DNA from: Chloroflexi bacterium OHK40
GTDB taxonomy: Bacteria > Chloroflexota > Chloroflexia > Chloroflexales > Chloroflexaceae
Direction of reading: 5' to 3'
Assembly: GCA_004367505.1 (NCBI GenBank)
Contig: SFCB01000201.1
Location: 1 to 64,000, forward strand
DNA length: 64,000 nucleotides
A model generated the notes under the pieces. It worked only from the letters and a program-made list of their open reading frames with translations, was not told the origin of the DNA and searched no databases. Positions 1 to 9,479 of the stretch are shown here, piece by piece (the stretch's first letter is position 1; every line of letters begins with the position of its first letter). Position numbers and translations under genes: made by a program.

Positions 1-754
1 GCTCAGGCTCCAGGTCGCCGCGATTGCGCAGGGCCTCCAGCTGCTCGTCGGCGGCTTCGAGGTTGAGCGCGGCCTGTAAGGCCCGGGCGCGCAAATACTG
101 CACCCAGCGGCGCTCGCGGGGGCCGAGGGGGGCCTCGCCAGCCATCTGCAGGAGCAGTTCGGCCTCGGCGAGGCGGTGCGCCTCCTCCAGGTAGGCATAG
201 TTGCTGCGCAGCTCTTCAAGACCGCGCTCGGCATCCAGGTGGAGCAGGTGGTAGATCGCCTCACGCCGCAGCAGGTCGGCCTGGCCGCTCATCGGCACCA
301 CACTGATCAGCGTGCTGTCGGGCATCAGCGGCATGGCGCGCCCGGCGGAACCCGGGGGGGTGGTGCGCTGGCTGAAGTGCTGGTAGAGCTGGCGGTGCAG
401 TTGCCGGAGCTCGTCGGGGCGCTCGCGCCGCCACTCGTCGAGGAGTGTCTTGCGCACCTCGTCGTGGTAGGCGAGCCGTCCGTCCCCCAGGTCGCGCACA
501 AAGCTGTAGTCGCGCAGCATCTCGAGCACCCGCTCGTTGCCGTCGCCGCTCTCGCGCAGCACCCGGAGGACACTCGCGTCCACCCAGCGTGGCACCGCCA
601 CCCGCCGCAGCACCTCGGCCTGGCGCGGGCCGGCCCTGGCGAGGACCTGGTCGATGGTATACACGAGCAACTCGTCGCCGCTTTTGCTTCTGGCGGCGCC
701 GAGCATGGTGCTGAGATAGCTGTGGATGTCTCCAGGCATACGCCATTCTACCAT
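1..754 (-). CDS. C-terminal (helical/TPR-like) part of a STAND-type NTPase system, partial at window edge
   Basis: Minus-strand frame open to the window edge (MVEWRMPGDIHSYLSTMLGAARSKSGDELLVYTIDQVLARAGPARAEVLRRVAVPRW...); absent from the ORF track because it has no stop in the window. Start ATG at 754 or 739; overlaps the upstream NTPase stop. Confidence 0.6.
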   Translation of the reverse strand, partial: MVEWRMPGDIHSYLSTMLGAARSKSGDELLVYTIDQVLARAGPRQAEVLRRVAVPRWVDASVLRVLRESGDGNERVLEMLRDYSFVRDLGDGRLAYHDEVRKTLLDEWRRERPDELRQLHRQLYQHFSQRTTPPGSAGRAMPLMPDSTLISVVPMSGQADLLRREAIYHLLHLDAERGLEELRSNYAYLEEAHRLAEAELLLQMAGEAPLGPRERRWVQYLRARALQAALNLEAADEQLEALRNRGDLEPE

Positions 755-1668
755 TCGTCATCGGCGACGGGCCGCTGGGCCTGTTCCAGGTTATCGCCGA
801 TGATCCCGAGCAGCTGGGGGTTGCCCTGGATGGCACTATAGAGCGTCTGCACTTCGCCGTCGGTCAGCGCGGCGAGCTGGCGATTCTCGCGCAGATACTG
901 GGCTACGTCTTCCACCGTAAAGAGCTCGAGCGGTAGCTGGCCCACTACCCCGGCCCATTCGGCGTCGAAGCTCGGCAGGCGCCGGCCGGCCAGCACCACC
1001 ACCGTGTTCGTCAGGCGCCCGTCGCGGATGCGGCTCAGCAACTCGCGCTGAATCCAGCGGTCGGCGGCGTTGGCGACCCAGCGCTCGCCCTCCTCCTGCG
1101 AGGTGCGCTCGTAGCTGTCGAAGAGGAAGAGCGCCGAGGTAGCAGCTGTCAGATCGGCGAGGCAGGCGAAGAACGCCTGGGTCACCCGGTCTTCAATCGC
1201 CTGGAGCAGCAGCGGGTTGTCCGTCTGCACGATGAAGAGGTTATCCTTGACGATAGTGCGTCCCGCCACCTCTCCGATCGTCACATCGCCGAGTTGGGCG
1301 CCCGCAAAGTTGAGCTGGGCGCCAGGCCCGGGCTCACCATCGTCGCTGATCACCAGTCGTGGTGCCGTGGCCTCGTTGATCGCGGCGGTGAGGCGGTTAA
1401 AGTACTCGGGGCCCAGGGCGTCGCGGAAGCGTCGCACCAGGGTGAGCACATCATAGGCCTGGCCGTCGCTAAAATCGAGCAGCACCGACCGGGCGCCCCG
1501 GGCACTGGACTCCTGGACGAAGCGGCGCAGCAGCCAGGATTTGCCCATCCCCGGGCCGGCGGCGACGAGGATGATCTTCCGACCGCTCGACCCCTCCAGG
1601 CTTTTGCGGAAGCGCTCCAGTTGTCTTAGCCTATCCACAAACAGCTCTTGGAGCGAGCGGGTTGCCAT
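748..1668 (-). CDS. AAA/STAND-like ATP-binding protein
   Basis: ORF 748..1749; likely start MATRSLQELFVDR. Walker A GPGMGKS, Walker B-like ALFLFDSYE. Confidence 0.7.
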   Translation of the reverse strand: MATRSLQELFVDRLRQLERFRKSLEGSSGRKIILVAAGPGMGKSWLLRRFVQESSARGARSVLLDFSDGQAYDVLTLVRRFRDALGPEYFNRLTAAINEATAPRLVISDDGEPGPGAQLNFAGAQLGDVTIGEVAGRTIVKDNLFIVQTDNPLLLQAIEDRVTQAFFACLADLTAATSALFLFDSYERTSQEEGERWVANAADRWIQRELLSRIRDGRLTNTVVVLAGRRLPSFDAEWAGVVGQLPLELFTVEDVAQYLRENRQLAALTDGEVQTLYSAIQGNPQLLGIIGDNLEQAQRPVADDEW

Positions 1669-1783
1669 GTCGTTTGGATACCCGATACTGGCTGCTCGAT
1701 ACAGGGCCGAGCCACCCGCGCGGCACGGAACCGCTGGCAGGCCGAGCACAAAGCAAGGCCCCCGTCCTTGTCCCCCGTCCCCT

Positions 1784-2938
1784 CTAAATCACATTCTTCT
1801 CAGCCTGCAGCGCGCCCGCCTGGAAGCGTGTCACACGCAGTTCGTCGATGTCGATCGTGTGGGCACGGCCGTCGAGGATCTCCTCGGCGATCAGCAGGCC
1901 GGCCGCCGGTGCGTGCATAATCCCGTGGCCGCTGAATCCGCTCACATCCACATAGCCAGCGAGGGCCGGATGGCGGCCGAGGATGGGGTTATGATCGGGG
2001 GTGATCTCGTAGAGGCCCGCCCAGCACTGGCTCTCGGCGAGGCCCGCCTGCTCCAGCACCGGGAAGCGCCACAGCCCCGCCTCAAGCACCTGGTCCAACC
2101 AGTCCCAGTCGACCGTCGTCGTAAAGCTGCTCGGCTCAGCGGGGTTCGACTTACCCATCAGGATGCTCTCGCCCTCCTTGCGCATATAGAATCCGCTGGC
2201 CACGTCGATCGTCAGCGGGATGGGGCCGGGGATCTGGGGGAAGGGCGTCGTCATGTAGATATTGCGGCGATACGGGCGCACCGGCAGTTCGAGCCCGGCC
2301 ATCGCTGCTACCGTGCCGGCCCAGGGGCCGGCGGCATTCACGAGCACCTCGCAGGCCACCGGCCCCTGGCTCGTATGCACGCCACGGACGGCGCCGCCCC
2401 CCACGTCCACGCCCGTCACAGGGCTGGCCCGCCGAAGCTGGACGCCCATGCGCTGGGCGGCCCGCAGGTAGCCCAGCGCGATCCCGTACGGGTCGCAGTA
2501 GCCGTCGTCGGGGCCGAAGGTGGCGCCAATCAGATCGTCAGTGCGCATGCGCGGCACGAAGCGCGCCGCCTCCTCCGGGGTGAGCAACTCCACGCGCACG
2601 CCAAGCGCGCGCTGGAGGGCGACGTTCTGGCGGTACTGCTCCCAGGTGGCCGCATCGTTCACCAGGAAGAGGTAGCCGACCTGGTGCAGCTCGGCGTGGC
2701 CGCCCACCTCCTCGTCGAAGGTGCGGAGCTTCTCGATGCTGTAGCGGGAGAGCCGGATGTTGGTGGCGCTGGAGAACTGGTGGCGCACCCCTGCGGCCGA
2801 GCGGGCGGTGCTCCCGCTCACCTCGGCTTCCTCCTTCTCGAGCACCAGCACATCGGTGCAGCCGCGTATGGCGAGGTGGTAGGCCACGCTTGCCCCCATC
2901 ACGCCTGCACCCACGATCACCACTTGCGCGCTGGTCAT
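1784..2938 (-). CDS. FAD-dependent oxidoreductase (DadA / sarcosine oxidase beta-like)
   Basis: N-terminal Rossmann motif VVIVGAGVMGASVAYHLAIRG; C-terminal GFSGHGIMHAPAAG. Confidence 0.85.
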   Translation of the reverse strand: MTSAQVVIVGAGVMGASVAYHLAIRGCTDVLVLEKEEAEVSGSTARSAAGVRHQFSSATNIRLSRYSIEKLRTFDEEVGGHAELHQVGYLFLVNDAATWEQYRQNVALQRALGVRVELLTPEEAARFVPRMRTDDLIGATFGPDDGYCDPYGIALGYLRAAQRMGVQLRRASPVTGVDVGGGAVRGVHTSQGPVACEVLVNAAGPWAGTVAAMAGLELPVRPYRRNIYMTTPFPQIPGPIPLTIDVASGFYMRKEGESILMGKSNPAEPSSFTTTVDWDWLDQVLEAGLWRFPVLEQAGLAESQCWAGLYEITPDHNPILGRHPALAGYVDVSGFSGHGIMHAPAAGLLIAEEILDGRAHTIDIDELRVTRFQAGALQAEKNVI

Positions 2939-3184
2939 CGCCGTTCGCCCCGAATCTACCCTGCCTCCAGGGCTTCATTATACACGACACTCATGCGCCG
3001 GTACGCGCCTGTGGTACCATTTCGTCGCTCCAGGCGCGCCTGGTTCGATGCCTCCCTCGTGTGGGAAGGTGGTGCCGGAACAGATGGGCGCGCGATGATT
3101 CGTGGCCTCCCCGGAGTTGTGTCATCCCGACCCACGCAGGCCCCCGGCCCGTGGCTTGCAGATCATTCTCAAGGAGCGCTGAGC

Positions 3185-3703
3185 ATGCGTCACTCGTCAG
3201 ATGGTATGAGCATCGACCACGTCGTCCTGGCGATCCTCCGGCGCCACGACCAGGTTGTCATGGTCCAGCAGCACATGCCCCGCACCGGGCAGCCGTACTG
3301 GCTCCTCCCGGGAGGGCTCGTCGAAGCTGGCGAACTGCTCAGCGACGCCCTCATCCGTGAGGTGGCCGAGGAGGCAGGGGTGGCGGTCACAGCGCTTGGC
3401 CCCCTGGTGCTATGCTCCCAGATCGATCGCCCGGCACGGGCTACCCAGGCGCTATTCTTTGTCTTCGAAGTGACGAACTGGCAGGGCGAGCTCCAGAGCC
3501 GCGACCCGGACGGCGAGGTAAGCCGGGCGGAGCTTGTCGCCTATCCTGAGGCGCTCCGGCGCCTGGAGACAAACGGGGGCTGGCTCGGGGTGCAGGAGCC
3601 GCTCCTGGCCTATCTCCGGGGCGGCGCCGCAGGAACGATCTGGTTCTACCGCGAGGATGGGGACCAGCAACACCGGGTGGGCGTGCTTCAGGCCAGCGCA
3701 TAG
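3185..3703 (+). CDS. NUDIX hydrolase
   Basis: Nudix box-like GGLVEAGELLSDALIREVAEEAGV; ATG at 3185. Confidence 0.85.
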   Translation: MRHSSDGMSIDHVVLAILRRHDQVVMVQQHMPRTGQPYWLLPGGLVEAGELLSDALIREVAEEAGVAVTALGPLVLCSQIDRPARATQALFFVFEVTNWQGELQSRDPDGEVSRAELVAYPEALRRLETNGGWLGVQEPLLAYLRGGAAGTIWFYREDGDQQHRVGVLQASA

Positions 3704-3800
3704 TCTCGGGGGCGCTGGCCTGAAGCCCTGGCGCGCCTTCCTATCCTCACAGGCATGCCCTGGAGGCCGGTCACTGGCTCGCTCCTGGCCACCCTTGCCT

Positions 3801-5303
3801 TCAGCGGCGCGCTTTCCCGCGTGAGCGTGGCGCTGGGGGCTGGGGAGGAGTCTCCGGAACCTCCTGCGACTCCTCGCCCGGCGCCAACTCCTCGATCTCC
3901 GCCCGCGCGGCATCTTCCCGGGGGCCACTTTCGCGTCTTGCGCGTGGCCCCCCTTCACGCGCTTCCCGTGGCCCGATTACACGTTCCAGCCGCTCGCGCA
4001 CCAGGCTCTCGAAGCCGTTCCCGGTGGGCTCATAGTAGATCCGGCCCTCAAGGTTGGGGGGCAGGTGCGCCTGATCCGATCGGCCCTCCGGCAGGTCGTG
4101 GGCGTACTGATAGCCCTTGCCGTAGCCCAGGCTCTTCATCAAGCGGGTGGGGGCATTGCGCAGGTGCAGTGGCACGGGCTCGTTGCGCGTCTCGGCCACG
4201 TCCTGCATGACGGCGCCATAGGCTCGGTAGACGGCGTTGCTCTTGGGGGCCTGGCAGAGGTAGACTACGGCCTGGGCGAGGGCGAGCTCCCCCTCGGGCT
4301 GGCCGAGAAAATGGACCGCCTGCTGGGCGGCGATCGTCTGGGGCAGAGCGCCTGGATCAGCCAGGCCGATATCCTCCACGGCCATGCGCACCAGGCGCCG
4401 GGCGATGTAGAGCGGATCCTCACCACCGTCGAGCATGCGGCCAAGCCAGTAGAGCGCGCCGTCAGGGTCGCTGTCGCGCACGCTCTTATGCAGCGCCGAG
4501 ATCGCGTCGTAGTGGAGTTCGCCGTTCTTATCATAGCGCGTGGCCCGGCCCTGGAGCGCGTCGCGGATGTCGTCGAGGGTGATCAGGCGTTTGTCGCCAA
4601 TGGCGGGCGGTTTGGCGCTGGCGGCGGCCTCAAGGGCGTTCAGGGCGGTACGAGCGTCGCCGTTGGCCATATTCACAAGGTAGCCACGGGCATCGGCGGC
4701 GAGCATCACGTTCAGGTTGCCGAGCCCACGTTCGCGGTCGGCAATGGCCCGATCCACCAGCCGGCCTACGGCCTCGACGCTCAGCGCCTCAAGGGTAAAC
4801 ACCCGGGCCCGCGAGAGGAGCGCGCTGTTCACCTCGAAGGAGGGGTTCTCGGTGGTCGCGCCGATCAGGATCACCGTGCCGTCCTCGACGTAGGGGAGCA
4901 CCGCATCCTGCTGGCTCTTGTTAAAGCGGTGGATCTCGTCGATGAAGAGGACGGTGCGCTGCTGGAACATACCAAGCCGGTCCTGGGCCTCCTGGATCAC
5001 CCGCCGCAAATCGGCCACGCCGGCGCTCACGGCGCTGAGGGGCTCGAAGTGAGCGTTGGTGCTGGCGGCGATGATCTGAGCCAGCGTCGTCTTGCCGCTG
5101 CCTGGCGGCCCCCAGAGGATGATCGAGAACAGCTGATCGCTGGTGATCGCCCGCCGCAGCAGCTTGCCCTCGCCGACGATATGCTCCTGGCCGAGGTACT
5201 CCTCCAGCGTGCGTGGGCGCATGCGGGCCGCCAGGGGCGCCTGGCTCTGGAGCACCTGGGTCCGCTGGGTGTCGAAGAGGGTTGGGCCGCGTTTGGGTGG
5301 CAT
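3801..5303 (-). CDS. rarA: Replication-associated recombination protein A (MgsA/RarA AAA ATPase)
   Basis: [81 protein letters not shown]. Confidence 0.93.
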   Translation of the reverse strand: MPPKRGPTLFDTQRTQVLQSQAPLAARMRPRTLEEYLGQEHIVGEGKLLRRAITSDQLFSIILWGPPGSGKTTLAQIIAASTNAHFEPLSAVSAGVADLRRVIQEAQDRLGMFQQRTVLFIDEIHRFNKSQQDAVLPYVEDGTVILIGATTENPSFEVNSALLSRARVFTLEALSVEAVGRLVDRAIADRERGLGNLNVMLAADARGYLVNMANGDARTALNALEAAASAKPPAIGDKRLITLDDIRDALQGRATRYDKNGELHYDAISALHKSVRDSDPDGALYWLGRMLDGGEDPLYIARRLVRMAVEDIGLADPGALPQTIAAQQAVHFLGQPEGELALAQAVVYLCQAPKSNAVYRAYGAVMQDVAETRNEPVPLHLRNAPTRLMKSLGYGKGYQYAHDLPEGRSDQAHLPPNLEGRIYYEPTGNGFESLVRERLERVIGPREAREGGPRARRESGPREDAARAEIEELAPGEESQEVPETPPQPPAPRSRGKARR

Positions 5304-5382
5304 GGCAGTGGGCAGTTCTGGCCGGCAGGGTCTGAACAGGGGCGCTTCGCTGCAAGAAACCGGCTGGCGATCGTTCTCCTAA

Positions 5383-5388
5383 ATTGTA
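5383..5388 (-). promoter_or_regulatory. Putative -10 box for rarA
   Basis: TACAAT on minus strand (attgta on plus), ~80 bp upstream of the rarA start. Confidence 0.4.
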
Positions 5389-5458
5389 GCACGGGTCATC
5401 CGCTGTCCCAGTACCAGCAGCGCCGAACGGCCCATTCGCACAGGGGAGAAAGGGACTA

Positions 5459-5488
5459 TTGAGTCGCCCGGCGACTCTCCCGTATGCT
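5459..5488 (+). promoter_or_regulatory. Putative sigma70-type promoter for the candidate ncRNA
   Basis: TTGAGT - 18 nt - TATGCT, reading + and divergent from rarA. Confidence 0.45.
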
Positions 5489-5491
5489 ACA

Positions 5492-5690
5492 GTCAACAGA
5501 AGAGCGCGGCCCCAGAGGACGACGGTTGGCGAATAAGTCCCCGGACCGACATCCCGCACTTATTCCCCCAATTCCGCCCGCCCCCCCTTTTTCCCCGCGC
5601 CGCTTGCCGAAAGGCCCGCGGGGCAGCGCACCTTCTTGTAACCCCTGACGAGCGTGGCGGCCAGTGCTGGCCGCCGCTTCGTTTTTTCGG
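5492..5690 (+). ncRNA. Candidate structured non-coding RNA (6S-like possibility) ending in an intrinsic terminator
   Basis: Closing stem 5496-5513/5620-5639 (ACAGAAG.A.GCGC.G.GCCCC with GGGGC.A.GCGC.AC.CTTC.T.TGT), internal hairpin 5523-5538/5558-5576 (CGG.TTGG.GAATAAGT with ACTTATTC.CCAA.CCG), GCC-GAAA-GGC hairpin 5606-5615, then terminator. Confidence 0.55.
5656..5687 (+). terminator. Rho-independent terminator
   Basis: GGCGGCCAG-TG-CTGGCCGCC perfect 9-bp stem followed by GCTTCGTTTTTT. Confidence 0.85.
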
Positions 5691-5794
5691 TACGCCTCAG
5701 GCCAGAGCCCCTCCCAATTCGTACATTTTATCCCTATCGGCGCCCCCCGCTATCCGCTATACTAGCAAGGTACAGGTTTGCAAAAGGTGTTCAG

Positions 5795-6505
5795 ATGAGT
5801 GATGCGGCAGGGCCGCCGGTGATCCAGTTCGAGGGTGTGAGCAAGCGCTACGAGGAGGGAGGTCGCTCCCGGGTCGTTCTCGATGATGTCTGGGCGACGT
5901 TTGGCCAGGGTGAACTGGTTGTGCTCCTGGGCAAGAGCGGGAGCGGGAAAAGCACCGTGCTGAACCTGGCCAGCGGAATCGACCTGCCGACGAGCGGTGA
6001 GATCCGGGTGGCGGGCCGCTCGCTCACGCGGATGAGCGAGCGGGAGCGGACGCTCTTCCGCCGGCGGAACGTGGGCTTCGTGTTCCAGTTTTTCAACCTG
6101 GTGCCCACGCTGACGGTGCTGGAGAATGTGCTGTTGCCCCTGGAGCTGAACGGTGTCGGCGGCCCTCAAGCCCGGGCGGCCGCTGAGGCCATGCTTGGTG
6201 AGGTCAGGCTCGCCGACCGGGCCAGCAGCTACCCCGACCGGCTCAGCGGTGGGGAGCAGCAGCGGGTGGCGATCGCCAGAGCGCTCGTACACAATCCGGG
6301 CATCATTCTGGCCGATGAGCCCACCGGGAACCTCGATGCCGAGACCGGTCAGCACGTGCTCACCCTGCTCGATCGGCTCACGCGCCAGGCCGGTAAGACG
6401 CTCCTGATGGTCACCCACAGCCCCGAGATGGTCGGCGTGGCCGACCGGGTTCTCCGGATGCGCGAGGGCCAGCTAGTGGAGGAGGCACCGCTGCTGGCCG
6501 GATGA
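5795..6505 (+). CDS. ABC transporter ATP-binding protein (LolD/MacB-type)
   Basis: Walker [10 protein letters not shown], signature [17 protein letters not shown], Walker [13 protein letters not shown]. Start [25 protein letters not shown] -10-like box at 5758-5763. Confidence 0.9.
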   Translation: MSDAAGPPVIQFEGVSKRYEEGGRSRVVLDDVWATFGQGELVVLLGKSGSGKSTVLNLASGIDLPTSGEIRVAGRSLTRMSERERTLFRRRNVGFVFQFFNLVPTLTVLENVLLPLELNGVGGPQARAAAEAMLGEVRLADRASSYPDRLSGGEQQRVAIARALVHNPGIILADEPTGNLDAETGQHVLTLLDRLTRQAGKTLLMVTHSPEMVGVADRVLRMREGQLVEEAPLLAG

Positions 6506-6733
6506 GCCAATTGTCAGAGCCCGGGCCCGCCGGCGACAGCCCATCGTCACCGGGGTGCGCTATGCTCAATCTACCCGAACCTGTACCCATGGCCGCTTGT
6601 GGTCGGCCACGGTGATGATGCGGGATGGCAGGGCGCCCACCAGAGGCGCTCCGATACCCCCATCCGGCGCCAGTAGCGTGGTGGGCCGCTCGAATCCGAT
6701 GCATTGTCACAGATTGAAAGCGAGAGCAAAGCG

Positions 6734-6928
6734 ATGAGCACGTTGATCGATCCCAAAATCTATAAGGCGCCCCGCTGGATTACGACTGAGGCTGGCCAGT
6801 GGGCCTACCTGAGCAACGCCGAGTGGCGCACCACGGCCGACCGGGCCTTTGAGGTGAGCGAGCGCCGCCGCCTGCTGGACGAGGCCGAGCATCTGCGCCA
6901 GCGCCATGCGGGCGAGGCCGCGATGTAG
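6734..6928 (+). CDS. Small uncharacterised protein (64 aa)
   Basis: MSTLIDPKIYKAPRWITTEAGQWAYLSNAEWRTTADRAFEVSERRRLLDEAEHLRQRHAGEAAM; coding-like codon usage. Confidence 0.5.
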   Translation: MSTLIDPKIYKAPRWITTEAGQWAYLSNAEWRTTADRAFEVSERRRLLDEAEHLRQRHAGEAAM

Positions 6929-6944
6929 CGACCCTGCGTGGCGG

Positions 6945-8741
6945 CTACTCTCCCCGCTTGACACCGAGCACGATCGCGCTGCCGCGCGGTACGTAGTCGC
7001 CGTTGCTCAGCCCTGTGGCTGCACCTTCGACGGTGGCGCTCACGACCTCGCCGACCGCGTAGCGATCATAGTCGGGTAGCCGGTCGCGCCCCTGCTCGTC
7101 GACAAAAACAAGCCGTAGCCCGGGGGTATTGGCGAGGATCTGCTCGGCCTGCTCGCGCTGGAGCCCGATCACATCCGGAAAACGCACCACATCGCCCCGG
7201 CTCACGCGGATCGTTGCCACCGTGCCCTGAGGCACGCGGAGCCCGGCGCTCGGCGCCTGCGCGATCACATAGCCGGCGTCGACCGTGGTGCTCGGCTCCT
7301 CAACGACTTCGACCGGGAACCCGGCGGTGACCAGGCGATCCCGGGCAAAGGTGATAGGCGTACGCGTGACGTCGGGCATCTCCACGAGCAGCGGGCCAAG
7401 GCTGACGGTGTACGTCACTGGCTGTCCAGGGAGGAGCATGGTGCCGGGAGGCACCTCCTGGCTAATCACCTGGCTGAAGGCGATCACTGGATCGTTGCGC
7501 TCCTGCCGAACCGGTACGAGCCGGGATTGCCGCAGGGTGGCGTCAGCCGTATCACCGGTGAGGCCGGCGAGGTCGGGCACGGCCACCGTCTGCTCGACGG
7601 TTGTGGTCGGCGCGCCGGGCGCGAGGGTTGCGGTGGGGAAAGCCTGGCCGCCGCTCGATCCACCGCCGCCAGGGCCGGCGATGAGTTGCCCAAGGGCGCC
7701 ACTGCTGACGAGGGCGGCCAGCCCGAGCACCCCGGCGAGCACGAGCATTCCAACGAGAAAGACCCCACAGCCCAGGCCGTCCTGGCGGGGAGCCCGGACG
7801 GGCGTGGGGCGGGGTGGGGGGATGGGTACGCGGCCCGTCCCGGCCATGGCCGGTTGGGGCCGGGGTTGCGCAGCTGGCGCGGCCGAGCGGGGCAGGGCCG
7901 GGTTGATCACCGTCTCCTGCTGGGCAACCTGGTCGTAGCTGGCGAGCAGTTGCGCGAACTGCTGAGCGCCCTGGGGCCGCTGCGAGGGATCTTTGGCCAG
8001 CGCGCGGAGCACGAGTGCCTCAAGGCCCAGCGGAATCTGCGGGTTGAGGCGTCGCGGCGGCGGCGGTGGCTCCGTCACGTGCTTCATGGCGACGGCGACG
8101 GAGCTGTCGCCGGTGAAGGGCAGGCGGCCAGTGAGCATCTCGTAGAGCACAACGCCGAGGGCGTAGACATCGGACTGGGGCGTGGCGGGGCGGCCCTGGG
8201 CCTGCTCCGGAGAGAGATAGTCCACCGTCCCGAAGGAGACACCCGTCTCGGTGAGGGCGGTGGAGAGGTGGCTCTTGGCCACCCCGAAGTCGGTGATGTG
8301 GGCGCGACCATCAGGCGTGACGATCACGTTCTGGGGCTTGATGTCGCGGTGGACCATCCCGGCGCGGTGGGCGGCGTGCAGGCCAGCGGCGATCTGCTGG
8401 GCAAGGCCAACCGCACGGGCCACCGCGAGCGGCGCCTCGCGGTTGATGATCGTCTTGAGGTCGGTGCCCTCGACGAACTCCATCACGATGTAGTGGATGT
8501 CGCCGTCGCGGCCGACATCGTAGACATCGACGATGTTGGGGTGGGTGAGCATCGCGGCCGCCTGAGCCTCGTGCCGGAAGCGCTCGAGGAAGTCGGGCTC
8601 GCTGAGGTAGTGGCTATGGGGGATCTTGATGGCCACGCGGCGGTTCAGGCGCAAGTCGCGGCCGGCGTAGATGCGGGCCATGCCGCCCTCGCCGATCTTG
8701 CGCTCAAGCTCGTAGCGGCCATCGAGGACTTTCTGCTGCAT
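6945..8741 (-). CDS. Ser/Thr protein kinase with extracellular PASTA repeats (PknB-type)
   Basis: GEGGMARIY, HRDIKPQNV, DFGVAK; a TM segment; about three PASTA-like repeats. Confidence 0.92.
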   Translation of the reverse strand: MQQKVLDGRYELERKIGEGGMARIYAGRDLRLNRRVAIKIPHSHYLSEPDFLERFRHEAQAAAMLTHPNIVDVYDVGRDGDIHYIVMEFVEGTDLKTIINREAPLAVARAVGLAQQIAAGLHAAHRAGMVHRDIKPQNVIVTPDGRAHITDFGVAKSHLSTALTETGVSFGTVDYLSPEQAQGRPATPQSDVYALGVVLYEMLTGRLPFTGDSSVAVAMKHVTEPPPPPRRLNPQIPLGLEALVLRALAKDPSQRPQGAQQFAQLLASYDQVAQQETVINPALPRSAAPAAQPRPQPAMAGTGRVPIPPPRPTPVRAPRQDGLGCGVFLVGMLVLAGVLGLAALVSSGALGQLIAGPGGGGSSGGQAFPTATLAPGAPTTTVEQTVAVPDLAGLTGDTADATLRQSRLVPVRQERNDPVIAFSQVISQEVPPGTMLLPGQPVTYTVSLGPLLVEMPDVTRTPITFARDRLVTAGFPVEVVEEPSTTVDAGYVIAQAPSAGLRVPQGTVATIRVSRGDVVRFPDVIGLQREQAEQILANTPGLRLVFVDEQGRDRLPDYDRYAVGEVVSATVEGAATGLSNGDYVPRGSAIVLGVKRGE

Positions 8742-8754
8742 TGGACGAACTCGG

Positions 8755-9261
8755 CTACTCCATCAGCACGTGCAGGCCGGGGGCGGGTGCGTCAACGGCG
8801 CGGCCATCGAGCAGGGCTTCAAGCGTCGCCAGGTTGACCACGTCCTCGTAGTTGTATGCGAGCAGGGTCGCCAGGGCGGATCGGTCGCTGTACATCTCGA
8901 AGCGGCTCCAGAGGCGCGGGGCGTCCCACCCGGAGATGCCGGCCGTGGAGCGGGCGATGCCAAGGCGTTCCTCGACCACCTTCAGACCACCGCGAAGACC
9001 ACGCTTGCGGCAGACATACAGCAGGTCGCGGTGCGCGAATTCGGCTTTCAAATCGGCGAGGAGCCGTTTCCGGATCACCGGCAGGTCAAAACAACTGCCG
9101 TTGAAGGTGACGATCGTTGTCACGCCGTCGAGGGCTCCGTAGAGATTCAGGTCGTTCACACCGCCACCAACAAGCTGCACCGTGCCGGAGCCGGCACGGT
9201 AGATGCCGATGACGCTGATGCTCCCGCTGAAGGTCGTCTCGATATCGAGGTAGGCGCGCAT
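8755..9261 (-). CDS. Ribonuclease H-like (3'-5' exonuclease/YprB-like) domain protein
   Basis: YLDIETTFSGSISVIGIY, TFNGSCFDLPVI, YNYEDVVNLATLEAL. Confidence 0.75.
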   Translation of the reverse strand: MRAYLDIETTFSGSISVIGIYRAGSGTVQLVGGGVNDLNLYGALDGVTTIVTFNGSCFDLPVIRKRLLADLKAEFAHRDLLYVCRKRGLRGGLKVVEERLGIARSTAGISGWDAPRLWSRFEMYSDRSALATLLAYNYEDVVNLATLEALLDGRAVDAPAPGLHVLME

Positions 9262-9479
9262 CGGCAGCTCCCGGCGGCCCTGGCGGGGCGCTCACGGCCT
9301 CATTATGACACGGTGCGCTGTGAGCGTCAATTTGCGGATGTGCTATAGTAGCCCATCCTCCGCGGCGCAGGTGGCCTGGAGCACCCCGGGCGCTGCCATC
9401 CCGGGTGGTGCCATGTCGGCGCCGCAAGGCCGGTCACGGTTGTCGATTCTATCTCGCACTCGTCATTCCTGGAGCCGCA

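Noticed and set aside
1541-3703. 720-aa + strand ORF spanning the FAD oxidoreductase
   Set aside because: Only its last 173 aa are the Nudix protein; the rest is antisense to the well-supported minus-strand oxidoreductase and lacks domain-like sequence.
4065-5462. 465-aa + strand ORF
   Set aside because: Fully antisense to rarA; typical high-GC spurious frame, His/Gly/Ala-rich with no recognisable domain.
5654-5794. N-terminal extension of the ABC ATPase ORF
   Set aside because: It would start inside the terminator hairpin; ATG at 5795 gives a normal ABC ATPase N-terminus.
7527-8837. 436-aa + strand ORF
   Set aside because: Antisense to the PASTA kinase gene; no domain signal.
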